Assembly: GCA_029432775.1 (NCBI GenBank)
Contig: JAROAZ010000001.1
Location: 644,629 to 708,628, forward strand
DNA length: 64,000 nt
Source: Pontiellaceae bacterium B12227
Lineage (GTDB): Bacteria > Verrucomicrobiota > Kiritimatiellia > Kiritimatiellales > Pontiellaceae
Direction of reading: 5' to 3'
A program made the translations under genes and the position numbers. How positions within the stretch are numbered: the first letter of the stretch is position 1; every line of letters begins with the position of its first letter. This document shows, in pieces, positions 48,851 through 56,608 of this stretch. The notes under the pieces were generated by a model that was not told the DNA's origin, did no database searches, and worked only from the letters and a program-made list of their open reading frames with translations.

Positions 48851-50419
48851 TCAGCGCTGGCCCAGCGCCGCTCGGCCTTTTTCGGTCAGGCGGTATTTTT
48901 GCAGACGGCTGGTCGGCTTGTCGGGGATGGTTGGTTCAATCAGCCCAACCTCCAATGCAGGATGTAAATAGTTTTCTCGGAAGGTCGGTCGGTGGCTTAA
49001 GCCCAGTTTTGTTCGCAATTCTTTGGGTGATAACGCTCCCTCTTGCAGCGCAATAAGCAAACGCTCAACGGCATCTTCCGACTGGGTCGGTGACTGGATC
49101 GGTGACTGGGTCGGTGACTGGGCCTGAACTTCACCAGTCACCCGTTCTGCCTTTGGGTGCACCGGCAGGCGTACCAGATAGGATGACCGATCATCATCGG
49201 TCTCAAACTCTGGTGCGGGCGATCCGTTGGCCGCCATATTGCGAAGAATCTTGGGAATGCCGGTGGAGCGGCCCTCCGTCAGATCCAGTTCCTTCAGAAA
49301 TTCGCCGATCCGTCGGTTTCGGTAGCGTCGGCTCACGGCGCGACCGGCCCGCAGATCCTCCATCCGGATAGATCGGTCAGGGCCGGGAAAACTCAACACC
49401 ACCAGATCCTCGGGTGTGATGCGCACCTCGACGGGCTCGCGGATTTCATACGACCGGTGATACACCGCATTCACCACGGCTTCCTCGATTGCCGCATACG
49501 GGAAATTCCACACCCGTTCCGCCTCGGCCCGGTCGGAATGCTTTATTACGATTTCCTTCAGATAGTTGCGCTGGATATAGTCCAATGCCTCGCGCGTCAT
49601 GCGCGACAACGGCCCCGAAAAGGTCTTCTCCTCGAAGCGGTCGCCGCCGGCTCCATCGGGAAACCAAACCACATCAATCTGCGTTGCCGGGAAATAACGG
49701 CGGGGATCGGCGTTGAAAAACAGCAGTCCCGCATTTTTTGGGAACACCGCCTCGGACGGCCCGCCAACGATATTCATCTGTCGTCCAGTCACCTCAGGAG
49801 CGAGCAATCCCGCCTCGTCCGCCAAATCGCTGCCGACTTCGTGCAAGAACTCCGACATGAGACGCGTGGAAAGATCGTCCACCGAGGCCTGCTGGTTGTA
49901 GCGGTCGTCAAACGGAACCGTCGCTGCCAACCCAATAAGCTCCTGCTCATCCAAGCCCCTTGCCTTGACCGTGCTTGATTGCTTTCGGATGTAGTAGGCC
50001 CATTCATTCCCTTCCCTGGACAGACTTGTCTTTGCCTTGTAGGGGCGTGTTTCGCCACCGGGAACCCAAATCACGAGGATCCATTTGCCATCCACTTCGC
50101 AAGGAGCGGAAAGCGGGTGGTACATCGGCTGGATGGCCGAGTGCCCCAAATTGAGCAATTCCTTCTGGATTGCATCGATTGTATTCGGATCGAGACCCAC
50201 TGGCGGCAGTATCGGTCGACCGTCCTTCTCGGCAACGCCGACCACAATATAGCCGCCTCCGAGGTTGTGGAAATCGTTGGCAAACGCACAGACCGTATGG
50301 AGCACTGCTTCCGGGTTCCACCCGGCCTTGTACTCCAGCCGTTCCCATTCCACCGATTTTCCACTCAGCACGTCATCCAGCGAGATAGGTAACCTTAAAC
50401 TGTTCTTCTGTTCGCTCAT
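48851..50419 (-). CDS. Schlafen/AlbA_2-HATPase_c_4 protein with winged helix
   Basis: 522 residues from ATG 50419; a GTG at 50431 is possible. N-terminal AlbA_2 (Schlafen) nucleic-acid-binding domain (about 10-140: EWERLEYKAGWNPE, GGGYIVVGV), then a GHKL-like ATPase region (about 290-400: NAVYHRSYE, SFPGPDRSI), then a Ser/Thr/Gln/Pro linker and a C-terminal winged helix (GALSPKELRTKLGLSHRPTF). Such proteins act as transcription regulators or in defence. The linker is encoded by 12-base tandem repeats, so its length may vary between strains. Confidence 0.85.
   Translation of the reverse strand: MSEQKNSLRLPISLDDVLSGKSVEWERLEYKAGWNPEAVLHTVCAFANDFHNLGGGYIVVGVAEKDGRPILPPVGLDPNTIDAIQKELLNLGHSAIQPMYHPLSAPCEVDGKWILVIWVPGGETRPYKAKTSLSREGNEWAYYIRKQSSTVKARGLDEQELIGLAATVPFDDRYNQQASVDDLSTRLMSEFLHEVGSDLADEAGLLAPEVTGRQMNIVGGPSEAVFPKNAGLLFFNADPRRYFPATQIDVVWFPDGAGGDRFEEKTFSGPLSRMTREALDYIQRNYLKEIVIKHSDRAEAERVWNFPYAAIEEAVVNAVYHRSYEIREPVEVRITPEDLVVLSFPGPDRSIRMEDLRAGRAVSRRYRNRRIGEFLKELDLTEGRSTGIPKILRNMAANGSPAPEFETDDDRSSYLVRLPVHPKAERVTGEVQAQSPTQSPIQSPTQSEDAVERLLIALQEGALSPKELRTKLGLSHRPTFRENYLHPALEVGLIEPTIPDKPTSRLQKYRLTEKGRAALGQR
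49080..49122 (-). repeat. 12-base tandem repeat, 3.6 copies
   Basis: GACTGGGTCGGT units (one with A for G) encode the SPTQ/SPIQ linker of the Schlafen-like gene. In-frame copy changes would lengthen or shorten the linker without breaking the protein. Confidence 0.85.
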
Positions 50420-50568
50420 TATGTTTCCCACGCGACTTCAACCAAGGGACATCATGCACCGTCTCAATACCAAGGCCAAGCCTCCACATCCTGTTTGATC
50501 TGTTTTTTGCTAAAAACTTCAGCATAAGGGGATTTTGTGCGGAATGAATGTCCTTAAATTTCCATGGA

Positions 50569-50597
50569 GAAAACCACCCTGCAGCAGAGTGGTTTTC
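50569..50597 (-). terminator. Hairpin downstream of ssb
   Basis: GAAAACCAC (50569-50577) and GTGGTTTTC (50589-50597) form a stem in both directions. The 50432-50637 gap holds nothing else. Confidence 0.75.
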
Positions 50598-50637
50598 CGA
50601 TGGAACCTCCAATGGCTAGCGGGATCGGCTATTCGCC

Positions 50638-50976
50638 CTAATCCTTCGGCTTGTCGAGGAAGTTGACGGTTTCGGCGGTGACGAGCAGGCGGGAGCGTTT
50701 TTCGCCCTCGCCGTTTTCCCACTCGTCCATTTTCAGGCGGCCTTCTACGAGCACGGCGCGGCCGACGGTGAGATATTTGTCGCAGGTTTCGGCGAGTCCC
50801 GACCAGGTTTCGATGGTGACGTACACCTTGCTTTCGTGGTCCTCTCCGTCTTTATCCTTATAACGCTCGTTCATCGCGAGCCGGAAATCGGCGACCTTGG
50901 TGCCGGACTTGAGGGTCTTGAATTCTACGTCGGTGGCAACGTTGCCGACCAGGATTACTTTGTTGAATGACTTCAT
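50638..50976 (-). CDS. ssb: Single-stranded DNA-binding protein, short form
   Basis: 112 residues from ATG 50976 (GGAGGAC upstream). OB fold of bacterial SSB: FNKVILVGNVATD at the start, VEFKTLKSGTKVADFRLAMN, and VLVEGRLKMDEW. It lacks the acidic C-terminal tail that recruits partners (it ends ETVNFLDKPKD). It is probably the island's replication or transfer SSB. A TTTATAAAG box shared with the divergent zinc-ribbon gene lies 63 bases upstream. Confidence 0.92.
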   Translation of the reverse strand: MKSFNKVILVGNVATDVEFKTLKSGTKVADFRLAMNERYKDKDGEDHESKVYVTIETWSGLAETCDKYLTVGRAVLVEGRLKMDEWENGEGEKRSRLLVTAETVNFLDKPKD

Positions 50977-51032
50977 GTTGTCCTCCATGGGTTGATGGTT
51001 ACAATCAAAGCCATTCCGTCCCAGTTTTCCGG

Positions 51033-51048
51033 CGAAAGCTTTATAAAG
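51033..51048 (+). promoter_or_regulatory. CGAAA-GC-TTTATAAAG promoter box
   Basis: CGAAA (51033-51037), two bases, TTTATAAAG (51040-51048); the ATG of the zinc-ribbon gene is 34 bases further on. AGCTTTATAAAGC is palindromic, so the box could also serve the divergent ssb. Confidence 0.6.
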
Positions 51049-51082
51049 CCCCGCGTCTTCCCCGAGGCCAGAGGTGATAAAC

Positions 51083-51286
51083 ATGGCAAGAGGAAGGCCA
51101 TTCAAATGTCCGTACTGCGGATCAACCAAAAACATTTCAAAGGGAATACGGTGGAACAAATCGGGCGAAGTCCGTATCCGGCAGTGCAAATCATGCCGGC
51201 GACGGTGGAGCCGGAGAGTGAACAAGAATGAGGAAGCGACGGAGGCGCTGCCGGTGGAGACCGAGCAAGAGGGCTTTCACTATTGA
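51083..51286 (+). CDS. Small zinc-ribbon protein
   Basis: 67 residues from ATG 51083 (AGAGGTGAT upstream; an ATG at 51074 overlaps the ribosome site). CPYCG and CKSC, 20 residues apart, make a zinc ribbon like those in IS1-type InsA proteins and TFIIS-like regulators. The Lys/Arg-rich middle fits DNA binding. It is divergent from ssb. I infer a small transcription regulator of the island. Confidence 0.78.
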   Translation: MARGRPFKCPYCGSTKNISKGIRWNKSGEVRIRQCKSCRRRWSRRVNKNEEATEALPVETEQEGFHY

Positions 51287-51318
51287 GGCCGCGTTCAATT
51301 GAACAAGTGTATGAGGGA

Positions 51319-51540
51319 TTATTTCCCCATCCGCATGTACACCCATTTAGCGAATATCACAAAAGCAATAATAACACTGGTCGCAATCAGTCGCTGTATA
51401 AATGTCATTTCCTGCGGAACCGGCTCATTGCATTGGGGTTGATGATATTGATGTCCCTGATGTCTCGGTGGTGATGGCGGGGGTGAATGCCTCTGGGCAC
51501 TACTGGAAGGCAACCTATCCTCTATTGTTTCATTCTTCAT
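51319..51540 (-). CDS. Small tail-anchored membrane protein
   Basis: 73 residues: a Pro/His/Gln-rich N-terminal half (PPPSPPRHQGHQYHQPQ) and one C-terminal helix (IATSVIIAFVIFAKWVYM). GAGGGA is the ribosome site. It resembles the next gene upstream in layout, so the two may be paralogues. Confidence 0.65.
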   Translation of the reverse strand: MKNETIEDRLPSSSAQRHSPPPSPPRHQGHQYHQPQCNEPVPQEMTFIQRLIATSVIIAFVIFAKWVYMRMGK

Positions 51541-51589
51541 TATATCCCTCGGTGATTATCGCTTGTGTCCTACAGGGAGCAGCCGGCCG

Positions 51590-52000
51590 TCAGTTAAAGA
51601 TCAACAGAGCAATCCAGATAAAGAAAAGACCCACGCCCAACATGATCATGTCCTGAAGATCCTCGGGGATTTGCCTGCGAGGCCGCCGATGGTATTGATG
51701 GGGATACTGATTTTGATGGTTCGGCGGATGCTGAGGATATTGGTGAAATATGTCATTTGTTTCGCGGTCAGGTGTCTCACCCGAATTCTGTTGATCCTGT
51801 GCATGTGGAGAACTGGAATATGGAATGCCCGGTTCGTCTGGATAGATTTCTTGGGGATCGTATCCCGGTAATGTTTCATTTCTACCATCCGATGCGGGCG
51901 GTAATCCTTCCCTTTCGGCATCTGATCTGAAATCTACTCCGACACCAATGGTATTGGGATCTTTGACCTTTACATGTTCCCAGCCTTTTATCGGTTGCAT
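51590..52000 (-). CDS. Membrane protein with His/Pro/Gln-rich middle
   Basis: 136 residues. Soluble acidic N-terminal part, then a NHQNQYPHQYHRRPRR segment, then a C-terminal helix (MIMLGVGLFFIWIALLIF). It has a strong ribosome site AGGAGGTG, which lies inside a 7-bp hairpin (52004-52024). Function unknown; probably a membrane partner of the HerA-type ATPases nearby. Confidence 0.7.
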   Translation of the reverse strand: MQPIKGWEHVKVKDPNTIGVGVDFRSDAEREGLPPASDGRNETLPGYDPQEIYPDEPGIPYSSSPHAQDQQNSGETPDRETNDIFHQYPQHPPNHQNQYPHQYHRRPRRQIPEDLQDMIMLGVGLFFIWIALLIFN

Positions 52001-52003
52001 ATC

Positions 52004-52024
52004 ACACCTCCTATATAGAGGTGT
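52004..52024 (-). promoter_or_regulatory. Ribosome-site-sequestering hairpin
   Basis: Minus strand ACACCTC-TATATAG-GAGGTGT: the whole Shine-Dalgarno core is paired, four bases before the ATG at 52000. Confidence 0.65.
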
Positions 52025-52047
52025 CGGTTCGTCCCACTATTTAAGAA

Positions 52048-54045
52048 TTAGAGTTCGTTGGGATCGGAAATAAACCGTAGGTTGTCGGCGGAAATGTTCC
52101 GCGACTTAAGATCGCGCAGGGTTTTGTGCTTAACGGATTCGGCGGTGCTGAAGCTGATGATTTCGTCGAAATCCAGCTCCAATAGTTTCTGTATGTTGTC
52201 GGCGCCGCGTGATCCGGTTTCAATTTCTATGGCGATGCGCCTGCCCTCCTTTGCGGCATGGACATCGATGCATTGGTTGTTGCCGATGGGCTTTTCCAAC
52301 TCGACCGACCAGCCATCACGCCCAAGCTTTTTTGACACTTCGTTTTTCCAATAATTATGGATGAGGCCGCCCTCTTTCTTTTTGGTGACCTCGACATTGT
52401 TCCGCTTCATGGCTTCGCGCATGGCCGGGGAAAAGTCGAGCAGCACCACCTTGCCGGTTCGGGTTGGAATTTCCACTGGCTGGATGACGCCCTTTTCGAC
52501 CAGTCCTTGCTTGGCGTGGTTGCCCCTTCTCCGGCTGATTCCCAACCGGGAATACCGTTTGACCACACCATCGAACGGATTCCGGTATATATCCTTCATT
52601 AGTTTTTGTTCTGTATCATTAAGAGGGATTCCAGAATCACTCTTTCTTATTCTATGGTTTTGGGGAACATCCTTGGTTGGGATGGAATCCGCTTTATCTA
52701 CAGATTCCTGCATGGAATCGTTGGAACCAGTCCCATATTTTTCAATGAGCTGCGCATCGGTGACGGAGCCCTTGTCCAGATCGACCTTGGGGATCAGAAT
52801 CTCGAAGGGAAAGATGAAGCGCGACTGGAGCTTGACGACGGCGTGGCCGATGGGAAGGAGCCCGAGCACCTCGCGATGCTCCCGCGGTATCCGCATCATT
52901 TCGGCAAGTGAATTGATATCCTTGCTGTGTTTCATATTGAGCGCGATGGTGCAATAGGTGTTTCCAAGGGCTGGAACGGAAATCTGGCTGGGATGCTGAT
53001 CGATCAACACAATGGATTCGCCCATTTCCCTGATTTCACGAAGAAGGAGATCGATGACGGTTTCTTTGCCGGTGTTGGTGAGGATGTTGTGCGCCTCCTC
53101 GACGATGACGCAGTGCTTGAAGGTTTCCCTGTCAGGTTCAAGCATCCGGCAGTGGTGGATCCAGACCATCAGGGTTTCGATGAGAAAGATCTTTTCGTTG
53201 TGCGCCAGCGAATTGAGTTCGAGGCAGACGTTTTTGTCGAGCAGTTCCTGTATGCCGGATTGCGACTCGGTGTTGATGACGTCGGACACCTGCCCGAAGC
53301 AGAGGCTCTGAACGGCACGCATGGTGGAATCGAGCCACATGGCCTTCCGGCCTTTGACCGGCATCTTTTCCAGAAACGCCAGCACATCCTTCATGGTCGG
53401 GAACCGCTCGGGTTCGTTCGTGTAGCATCCATATTTTTTATAAACGGCATCGATGGCCTCCATAAGAATGAACATGACCCCCTCTCCCAAAAAGTAGGCG
53501 TGGGAAATGATCTCGATCAGTTTTTTCAGCCAGACTTTTAGATCGGTTCCCGGCGGAGGAATCAGCGGATTGAAATACAATGGATGAACCGGTCGGCCGA
53601 CGGTGTAGATTTCCAGTGGAACATCGTGTGCCAGCAGGTCTCGGTAGTTACGTTTCCAGTCAAAAATAAGGAAGGGCTTTTTATGCCGAACAAGCTCCTT
53701 GATGAGCAGGGCTACGGTATTGGTTTTCCCCGCCCCGCTCCGGCCAAATATTGCCATGTGCTGAATGAATTCATCCTCGCAGATCCCGAAGGGATACAAG
53801 GCCTGGTCATGTGCCAAAATCCGCCCCAGTTCATACTGCCCATGGGCATTTCCTTCCGGCGGAATATGGAGACCGTTTTCGACCAACGGATTGACACCGA
53901 ATTTACGTTCGAGCTGAAGCTCCACCAAGGCCTCGATATCGCGCTTGGCAGCGCTGTCGCTAACCTGGTATTGGTGCCAGATTTTCAGGGCTTTGGATTT
54001 GCCGATATAGTCGGCGAGTTTCTTTAAGGATTCTTCAAAGATCAT
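52048..54045 (-). CDS. HerA/VirD4-type ATPase with winged helix and nuclease-like domain
   Basis: 665 residues from ATG 54045, which overlaps the upstream gene's stop; the frame is open far upstream, but that part lies over the other gene. Walker A GRSGAGKT (101-108), Walker B VIVEEAH (313-319). A winged helix follows (about 475-540: NDTEQKLMKDIYRNP), then a region with D594 and IEIE (E607, E609) that fits a PD-(D/E)xK nuclease core (CIDVHAAKEGRRIAIEIETG). HerA-type motors move DNA. It is paralogous to the gene at 61448. A DNA-pumping or DNA-processing role for the element is inferred. Confidence 0.88.
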   Translation of the reverse strand: MIFEESLKKLADYIGKSKALKIWHQYQVSDSAAKRDIEALVELQLERKFGVNPLVENGLHIPPEGNAHGQYELGRILAHDQALYPFGICEDEFIQHMAIFGRSGAGKTNTVALLIKELVRHKKPFLIFDWKRNYRDLLAHDVPLEIYTVGRPVHPLYFNPLIPPPGTDLKVWLKKLIEIISHAYFLGEGVMFILMEAIDAVYKKYGCYTNEPERFPTMKDVLAFLEKMPVKGRKAMWLDSTMRAVQSLCFGQVSDVINTESQSGIQELLDKNVCLELNSLAHNEKIFLIETLMVWIHHCRMLEPDRETFKHCVIVEEAHNILTNTGKETVIDLLLREIREMGESIVLIDQHPSQISVPALGNTYCTIALNMKHSKDINSLAEMMRIPREHREVLGLLPIGHAVVKLQSRFIFPFEILIPKVDLDKGSVTDAQLIEKYGTGSNDSMQESVDKADSIPTKDVPQNHRIRKSDSGIPLNDTEQKLMKDIYRNPFDGVVKRYSRLGISRRRGNHAKQGLVEKGVIQPVEIPTRTGKVVLLDFSPAMREAMKRNNVEVTKKKEGGLIHNYWKNEVSKKLGRDGWSVELEKPIGNNQCIDVHAAKEGRRIAIEIETGSRGADNIQKLLELDFDEIISFSTAESVKHKTLRDLKSRNISADNLRFISDPNEL

Positions 54046-54592
54046 CGTCAAGAACCCTCTTTTTTCGTCGTTCATCGGCATAGCCAGACCATGAATCGAA
54101 GATATCACCCAACAGACGGTTGGTGTCCCGCCAGCAGGCCACCTCCTCGGCATGCTTTTCCTTGGCCAGGGAGTGCACTTGCTTTTCCAGCTCGGACTCG
54201 AACCGACTGTGGATGCCATTATAGTTTGGCCAGTTTCTGAGTTCCGAAAGTATGCCGTGAACCCGCAGCTGTTCGTATTCCACATTCTTCAGAATGCCGT
54301 ATGAGATCGCATGCCGCGCCCGCAGTTGCTTGACCAAAACATCGATGTGGTCGCCGTGCAAATGCAACCGGTCGGTCGTGAAGTCCAACGGCTCTATCTC
54401 GTATGAGTTCCTGCTGTTGAAAATCCGCTCGGTCAGCTCATCAGGATTCTTGAAAGGACTTTTATCTGGCTTGACTTTCTTGATGATTTCAAAGGCCGGC
54501 TGGCCGGTTTCAACATGATAGTTGTATGCGTCTTTCTGGCGCTCCGCCTCGGCGTCATACAACGGTATTCCGTATTTGTCTTCAAATGCCAT
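54035..54592 (-). CDS. Protein of unknown function coupled to the HerA-type ATPase
   Basis: 185 residues from ATG 54592 (GGAGAG upstream); an ATG at 54628 lies inside the promoter box. Predicted helical, charged (about 90-170), with LHLHGDHIDVLVKQLRAR; no family known to me. Its last bases contain the start of the ATPase gene, so the two are made together. Confidence 0.72.
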   Translation of the reverse strand: MAFEDKYGIPLYDAEAERQKDAYNYHVETGQPAFEIIKKVKPDKSPFKNPDELTERIFNSRNSYEIEPLDFTTDRLHLHGDHIDVLVKQLRARHAISYGILKNVEYEQLRVHGILSELRNWPNYNGIHSRFESELEKQVHSLAKEKHAEEVACWRDTNRLLGDIFDSWSGYADERRKKRVLDDDL

Positions 54593-54598
54593 TTTACC

Positions 54599-54642
54599 AC
54601 TCTCCGGTGAGAGTAAATGGATTGGCATTTATAAAGGTTTCG
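54599..54642 (-). promoter_or_regulatory. CGAAA-CC-TTTATAAAT box and ribosome-site hairpin
   Basis: Minus strand CGAAA (54642-54638), CC, TTTATAAAT (54635-54627), then ACTCTC-ACCG-GAGAGT (54614-54599), whose 3' arm is the ribosome site of the gene at 54592. The phrase TTACTCTCACCGG recurs upstream of cdc6 (56512-56524). Confidence 0.6.
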
Positions 54643-54769
54643 GTGCCGGAATCTTTTGTTTGGATGTTTTGTTCAAGGGTTTGTTTTATCTTCTATCTAA
54701 ATCTATCTATCCAACCCTCAACAACTTACATCTCAAACAAAACATTCTTCTAAAAATCTAAACAAACAC

Positions 54770-54960
54770 CCCCGACCCGCAGGGTCGGGATATAAATTAT
54801 CCGACCAACGGTGGGGATTACCAATCCCCCCACCGGGGGCGAAGCCCCCGCACGCGCAGCGTGTTTCATCTCCGGCGCCGCAGGTGCCGGGAAGCCTCCC
54901 GCAGGGAGTGCGACTCCTGCCCGCAGGGCAGCCAGCCCTCAACATCACCCTCCCCGGCCT
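54770..54960. other. Cluster of GC-rich hairpins, possible structured RNA
   Basis: The 54643-55200 gap contains no gene, but has a run of short strong hairpins: CCGACCC-GCA-GGGTCGG, GGGGGC-GAA-GCCCCC, ACGCG-CAG-CGTGT, CCGGC...GCCGG, CTCCCGCAGGGAG and CTGCCC-GCA-GGGCAG. A CGGATAATTTATATCC promoter-like box on the minus strand (near 54797) could drive it. A noncoding RNA, an origin or a transfer site are all possible. Confidence 0.4.
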
Positions 54961-55200
54961 CAGGGGTTTACCCATGTGGCCGGCCACTTAATTTTCCGCG
55001 TCAGCGGGGACTCATCAATTTCCGTCGCCGACGGATCCAACCACACCAACACCCCTCCAAATCCACCATCCCATGGTGCCTAAAAACCAGCCTCCCCGGC
55101 ATAGGGGATCCCCCACTTTCCATCCGAAGGATCCAACCCTCACTTTTCACTACTTATCCATTCTTCTTGCGAGGAATGCGAGCAGGAAGCCCCAGGGCAA

Positions 55201-55542
55201 CTAGCCCCTGGAACCGAAGCCGCCCCGAAGCTTTTCGGGGAGTGATTCGACCCATTCACCGAACCCCACGGATTGTGTTGTCCGGTTTGCATACCTGCAC
55301 CGGTACAATCCCCGTGGAGCCGGTTCGACCGTCATCAACCGCGCGATTTCCGCGGTCTGCGCTGTACCTGCCATTTCGAGCAGGCCAGCCCTGACCTCAC
55401 TTCTTTCTTTATCATCGAGTACGGGATGGATGCCATAGTATCCTAGCACGGACTCTTCGTCCTCCGCGTCGAATACATCGAACGGAAATTCACTCTGGAT
55501 TCCGATGTATTCAAGGATCCGATTCACTTTCGTTTTGTTCAT
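55201..55542 (-). CDS. Protein of unknown function
   Basis: 113 residues; GAGGTC precedes the ATG. Acidic N-terminal half, basic C-terminal tail (LPEKLRGGFGSRG). No domain recognised. Its start overlaps the stop of a 46-codon frame (ATGA). A two-hairpin leader shared with three other genes lies directly upstream. Confidence 0.65.
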   Translation of the reverse strand: MNKTKVNRILEYIGIQSEFPFDVFDAEDEESVLGYYGIHPVLDDKERSEVRAGLLEMAGTAQTAEIARLMTVEPAPRGLYRCRYANRTTQSVGFGEWVESLPEKLRGGFGSRG

Positions 55543-55679
55543 TTTAAAGACCTCTCGACACCCGTCTTTGCGGGTATCTGATTCGTGCAGCCAATCAGAT
55601 AACCGGCAGGGTTCGAGTGGTGGTCGAACAAAACGTAATGAAGAGACTCTGATCTCTCTATATTCCTGTCTTTCTTCAT
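55539..55679 (-). CDS. Small upstream gene or leader peptide
   Basis: 46 codons: MKKDRNIERSESLHYVLFDH... It ends on the ATG of the next gene (ATGA overlap), which suggests coupling. Its last third is the two-hairpin element, so the peptide end (PAKTGVERSLK) may only reflect the RNA structure. A GGCC-TGAC-GGCC hairpin lies just before the start. Confidence 0.42.
   Translation of the reverse strand: MKKDRNIERSESLHYVLFDHHSNPAGYLIGCTNQIPAKTGVERSLK
55560..55600 (-). promoter_or_regulatory. Two-hairpin leader element, copy 1
   Basis: Minus strand: distal stem ATCTGATT/AATCAGAT, then proximal ACCCG-CAAAGA-CGGGT, then the ribosome site of the gene at 55542. Confidence 0.7.
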
Positions 55680-55850
55680 GGCCGTCAGGCCTTTTCTAAT
55701 CCGGGTCACCGACCCATCGGGGAAAAGCTTAAAATGGCGCTCGCGAGGAGCGAACGACTTTTATGGTTTTCAGGGGTGAAGCCCGGGACTTTTCCTACCA
55801 TCCCCAAGCCCATTTTTTCGGGCAATCCATTGCACCGATCATCCTTTGTA

Positions 55851-55880
55851 AAAAACAAAAACCGAAGCTAATGCTTCGGC
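55851..55880 (-). terminator. Intrinsic terminator overlapping a stop codon
   Basis: Minus strand CCGAAGC-ATTA-GCTTCGG followed by TTTTTGTTTTTT. The stop TAG of the small gene lies in the loop and stem. Confidence 0.88.
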
Positions 55881-56038
55881 GCGAAAAACACGGGCGTGGT
55901 CAACGCCACATAATGGGCATACTGGAACTCGCTCAAAGCGATCGACTCCCACGGCCGATCTATCGGGTTCAGCCGTCTTGTTTCCTTGTCAAAGAAACAC
56001 TCTTCGCCCTCATGCACGACTTTCGGCATTTTCTTCAT
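55868..56038 (-). CDS. Small protein of unknown function
   Basis: 56 residues: MKKMPKVVHEGEECFFDKET, then RRLNPIDRPWESIALSEFQY, then AHYVALTTPVFFAPKH. GAGGTGG precedes the ATG and is paired in a CACCTC-TTTAT-GAGGTG hairpin. The intrinsic terminator on its stop codon supports it as a real gene. No family known. Confidence 0.72.
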   Translation of the reverse strand: MKKMPKVVHEGEECFFDKETRRLNPIDRPWESIALSEFQYAHYVALTTPVFFAPKH

Positions 56039-56048
56039 GGCGACCACC

Positions 56049-56303
56049 TCATAAAGAGGTGTCCTTATCGGACATCACTACGGACTCGAAGGCCTTTCCA
56101 AGCAGCAACTGCGCTTTGGGAAGATCATTCAATCTCAGGGTTTGTGTCCTCTGCCAATCGCCCTTCTCATCCTTGTAGCTTCTTTCGAGCTTGATGCTGT
56201 AGCTCACGCTCTCTTCACCGCTTTCATCCTTTCTGGCATTTTCCCAGACCGCAACGCTGATCGCGCCTGCACTAAACTTTTCAGATGGTTTATTTCCATT
56301 CAT
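56049..56303 (-). CDS. Small beta-rich protein found in mobile elements and archaea
   Basis: 84 residues from ATG 56303 (GAGGTAGAT upstream). SAGAISVAVWEN, then YSIKLERSYKDEKGDWQRTQ, then LRLNDLPKAQLLLGKAFESV. I recall similar small proteins from archaeal and bacterial plasmid-like regions, often near replication genes; the function is not known. It lies beside and divergent from the Orc1/Cdc6 gene. It has the two-hairpin leader. Confidence 0.78.
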   Translation of the reverse strand: MNGNKPSEKFSAGAISVAVWENARKDESGEESVSYSIKLERSYKDEKGDWQRTQTLRLNDLPKAQLLLGKAFESVVMSDKDTSL

Positions 56304-56320
56304 TTTATCTACCTCGCAAA

Positions 56321-56361
56321 CTGCGTCTTTGCGCAGCTTGTCGTCGGACAGGACTGACAAG
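56321..56361 (-). promoter_or_regulatory. Two-hairpin leader element, copy 2
   Basis: Minus strand: distal CTTGTC/GACAAG, then proximal CTGCG-CAAAGA-CGCAG, then the ribosome site of the gene at 56303. The loop is identical to copy 1. Confidence 0.7.
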
Positions 56362-56378
56362 CTTCGCTTCGCAGTGCG

Positions 56379-56608
56379 AGTGGATTTCCACTGGAGATCA
56401 ACATTCAAGTGCAGCTCTCTTTTTCGATCAACGGATTTATAAGCGTAACTTTTCTATAGTAGTAGTTATTACTAGAATAGGTATATGTATATATATACCT
56501 CCACCGGAAAATTACTCTCACCGGCGATCTCACCCGCCACCACTTTCAAGGGGTGGGCAAAGTTTAAATAGATCGCTCCATTCCTTTCTTCTGAAAGGTG
56601 ATTTTCAA
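56379..56608. other. Candidate replication origin upstream of cdc6
   Basis: Divergent gap beside the initiator gene. It holds an ORB-like TTTCCACTGGAG (56385-56396) within the dyad AGTGGA-TT-TCCACT, a very AT-rich tract (about 56440-56500) with an inverted repeat AGGTATAT...ATATACCT, and a CCTTTC-TTCT-GAAAGG hairpin (56583-56598) over the cdc6 ribosome site. GCAAAG-TTTAAATAG at 56558-56571 is a weaker relative of the CGAAA/TATA boxes. Origin function is inferred from position and composition only. Confidence 0.45.

Noticed and set aside
52471..53623. ORB-like TTTCCACTGG and TTTCCAGTGGAAC inside the first HerA-type gene
   Set aside because: Coding sequence, isolated, and not beside AT-rich DNA; most likely chance.
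55763..56194. 143-codon plus-strand frame
   Set aside because: It lies opposite two well-supported minus-strand genes and has no ribosome site.
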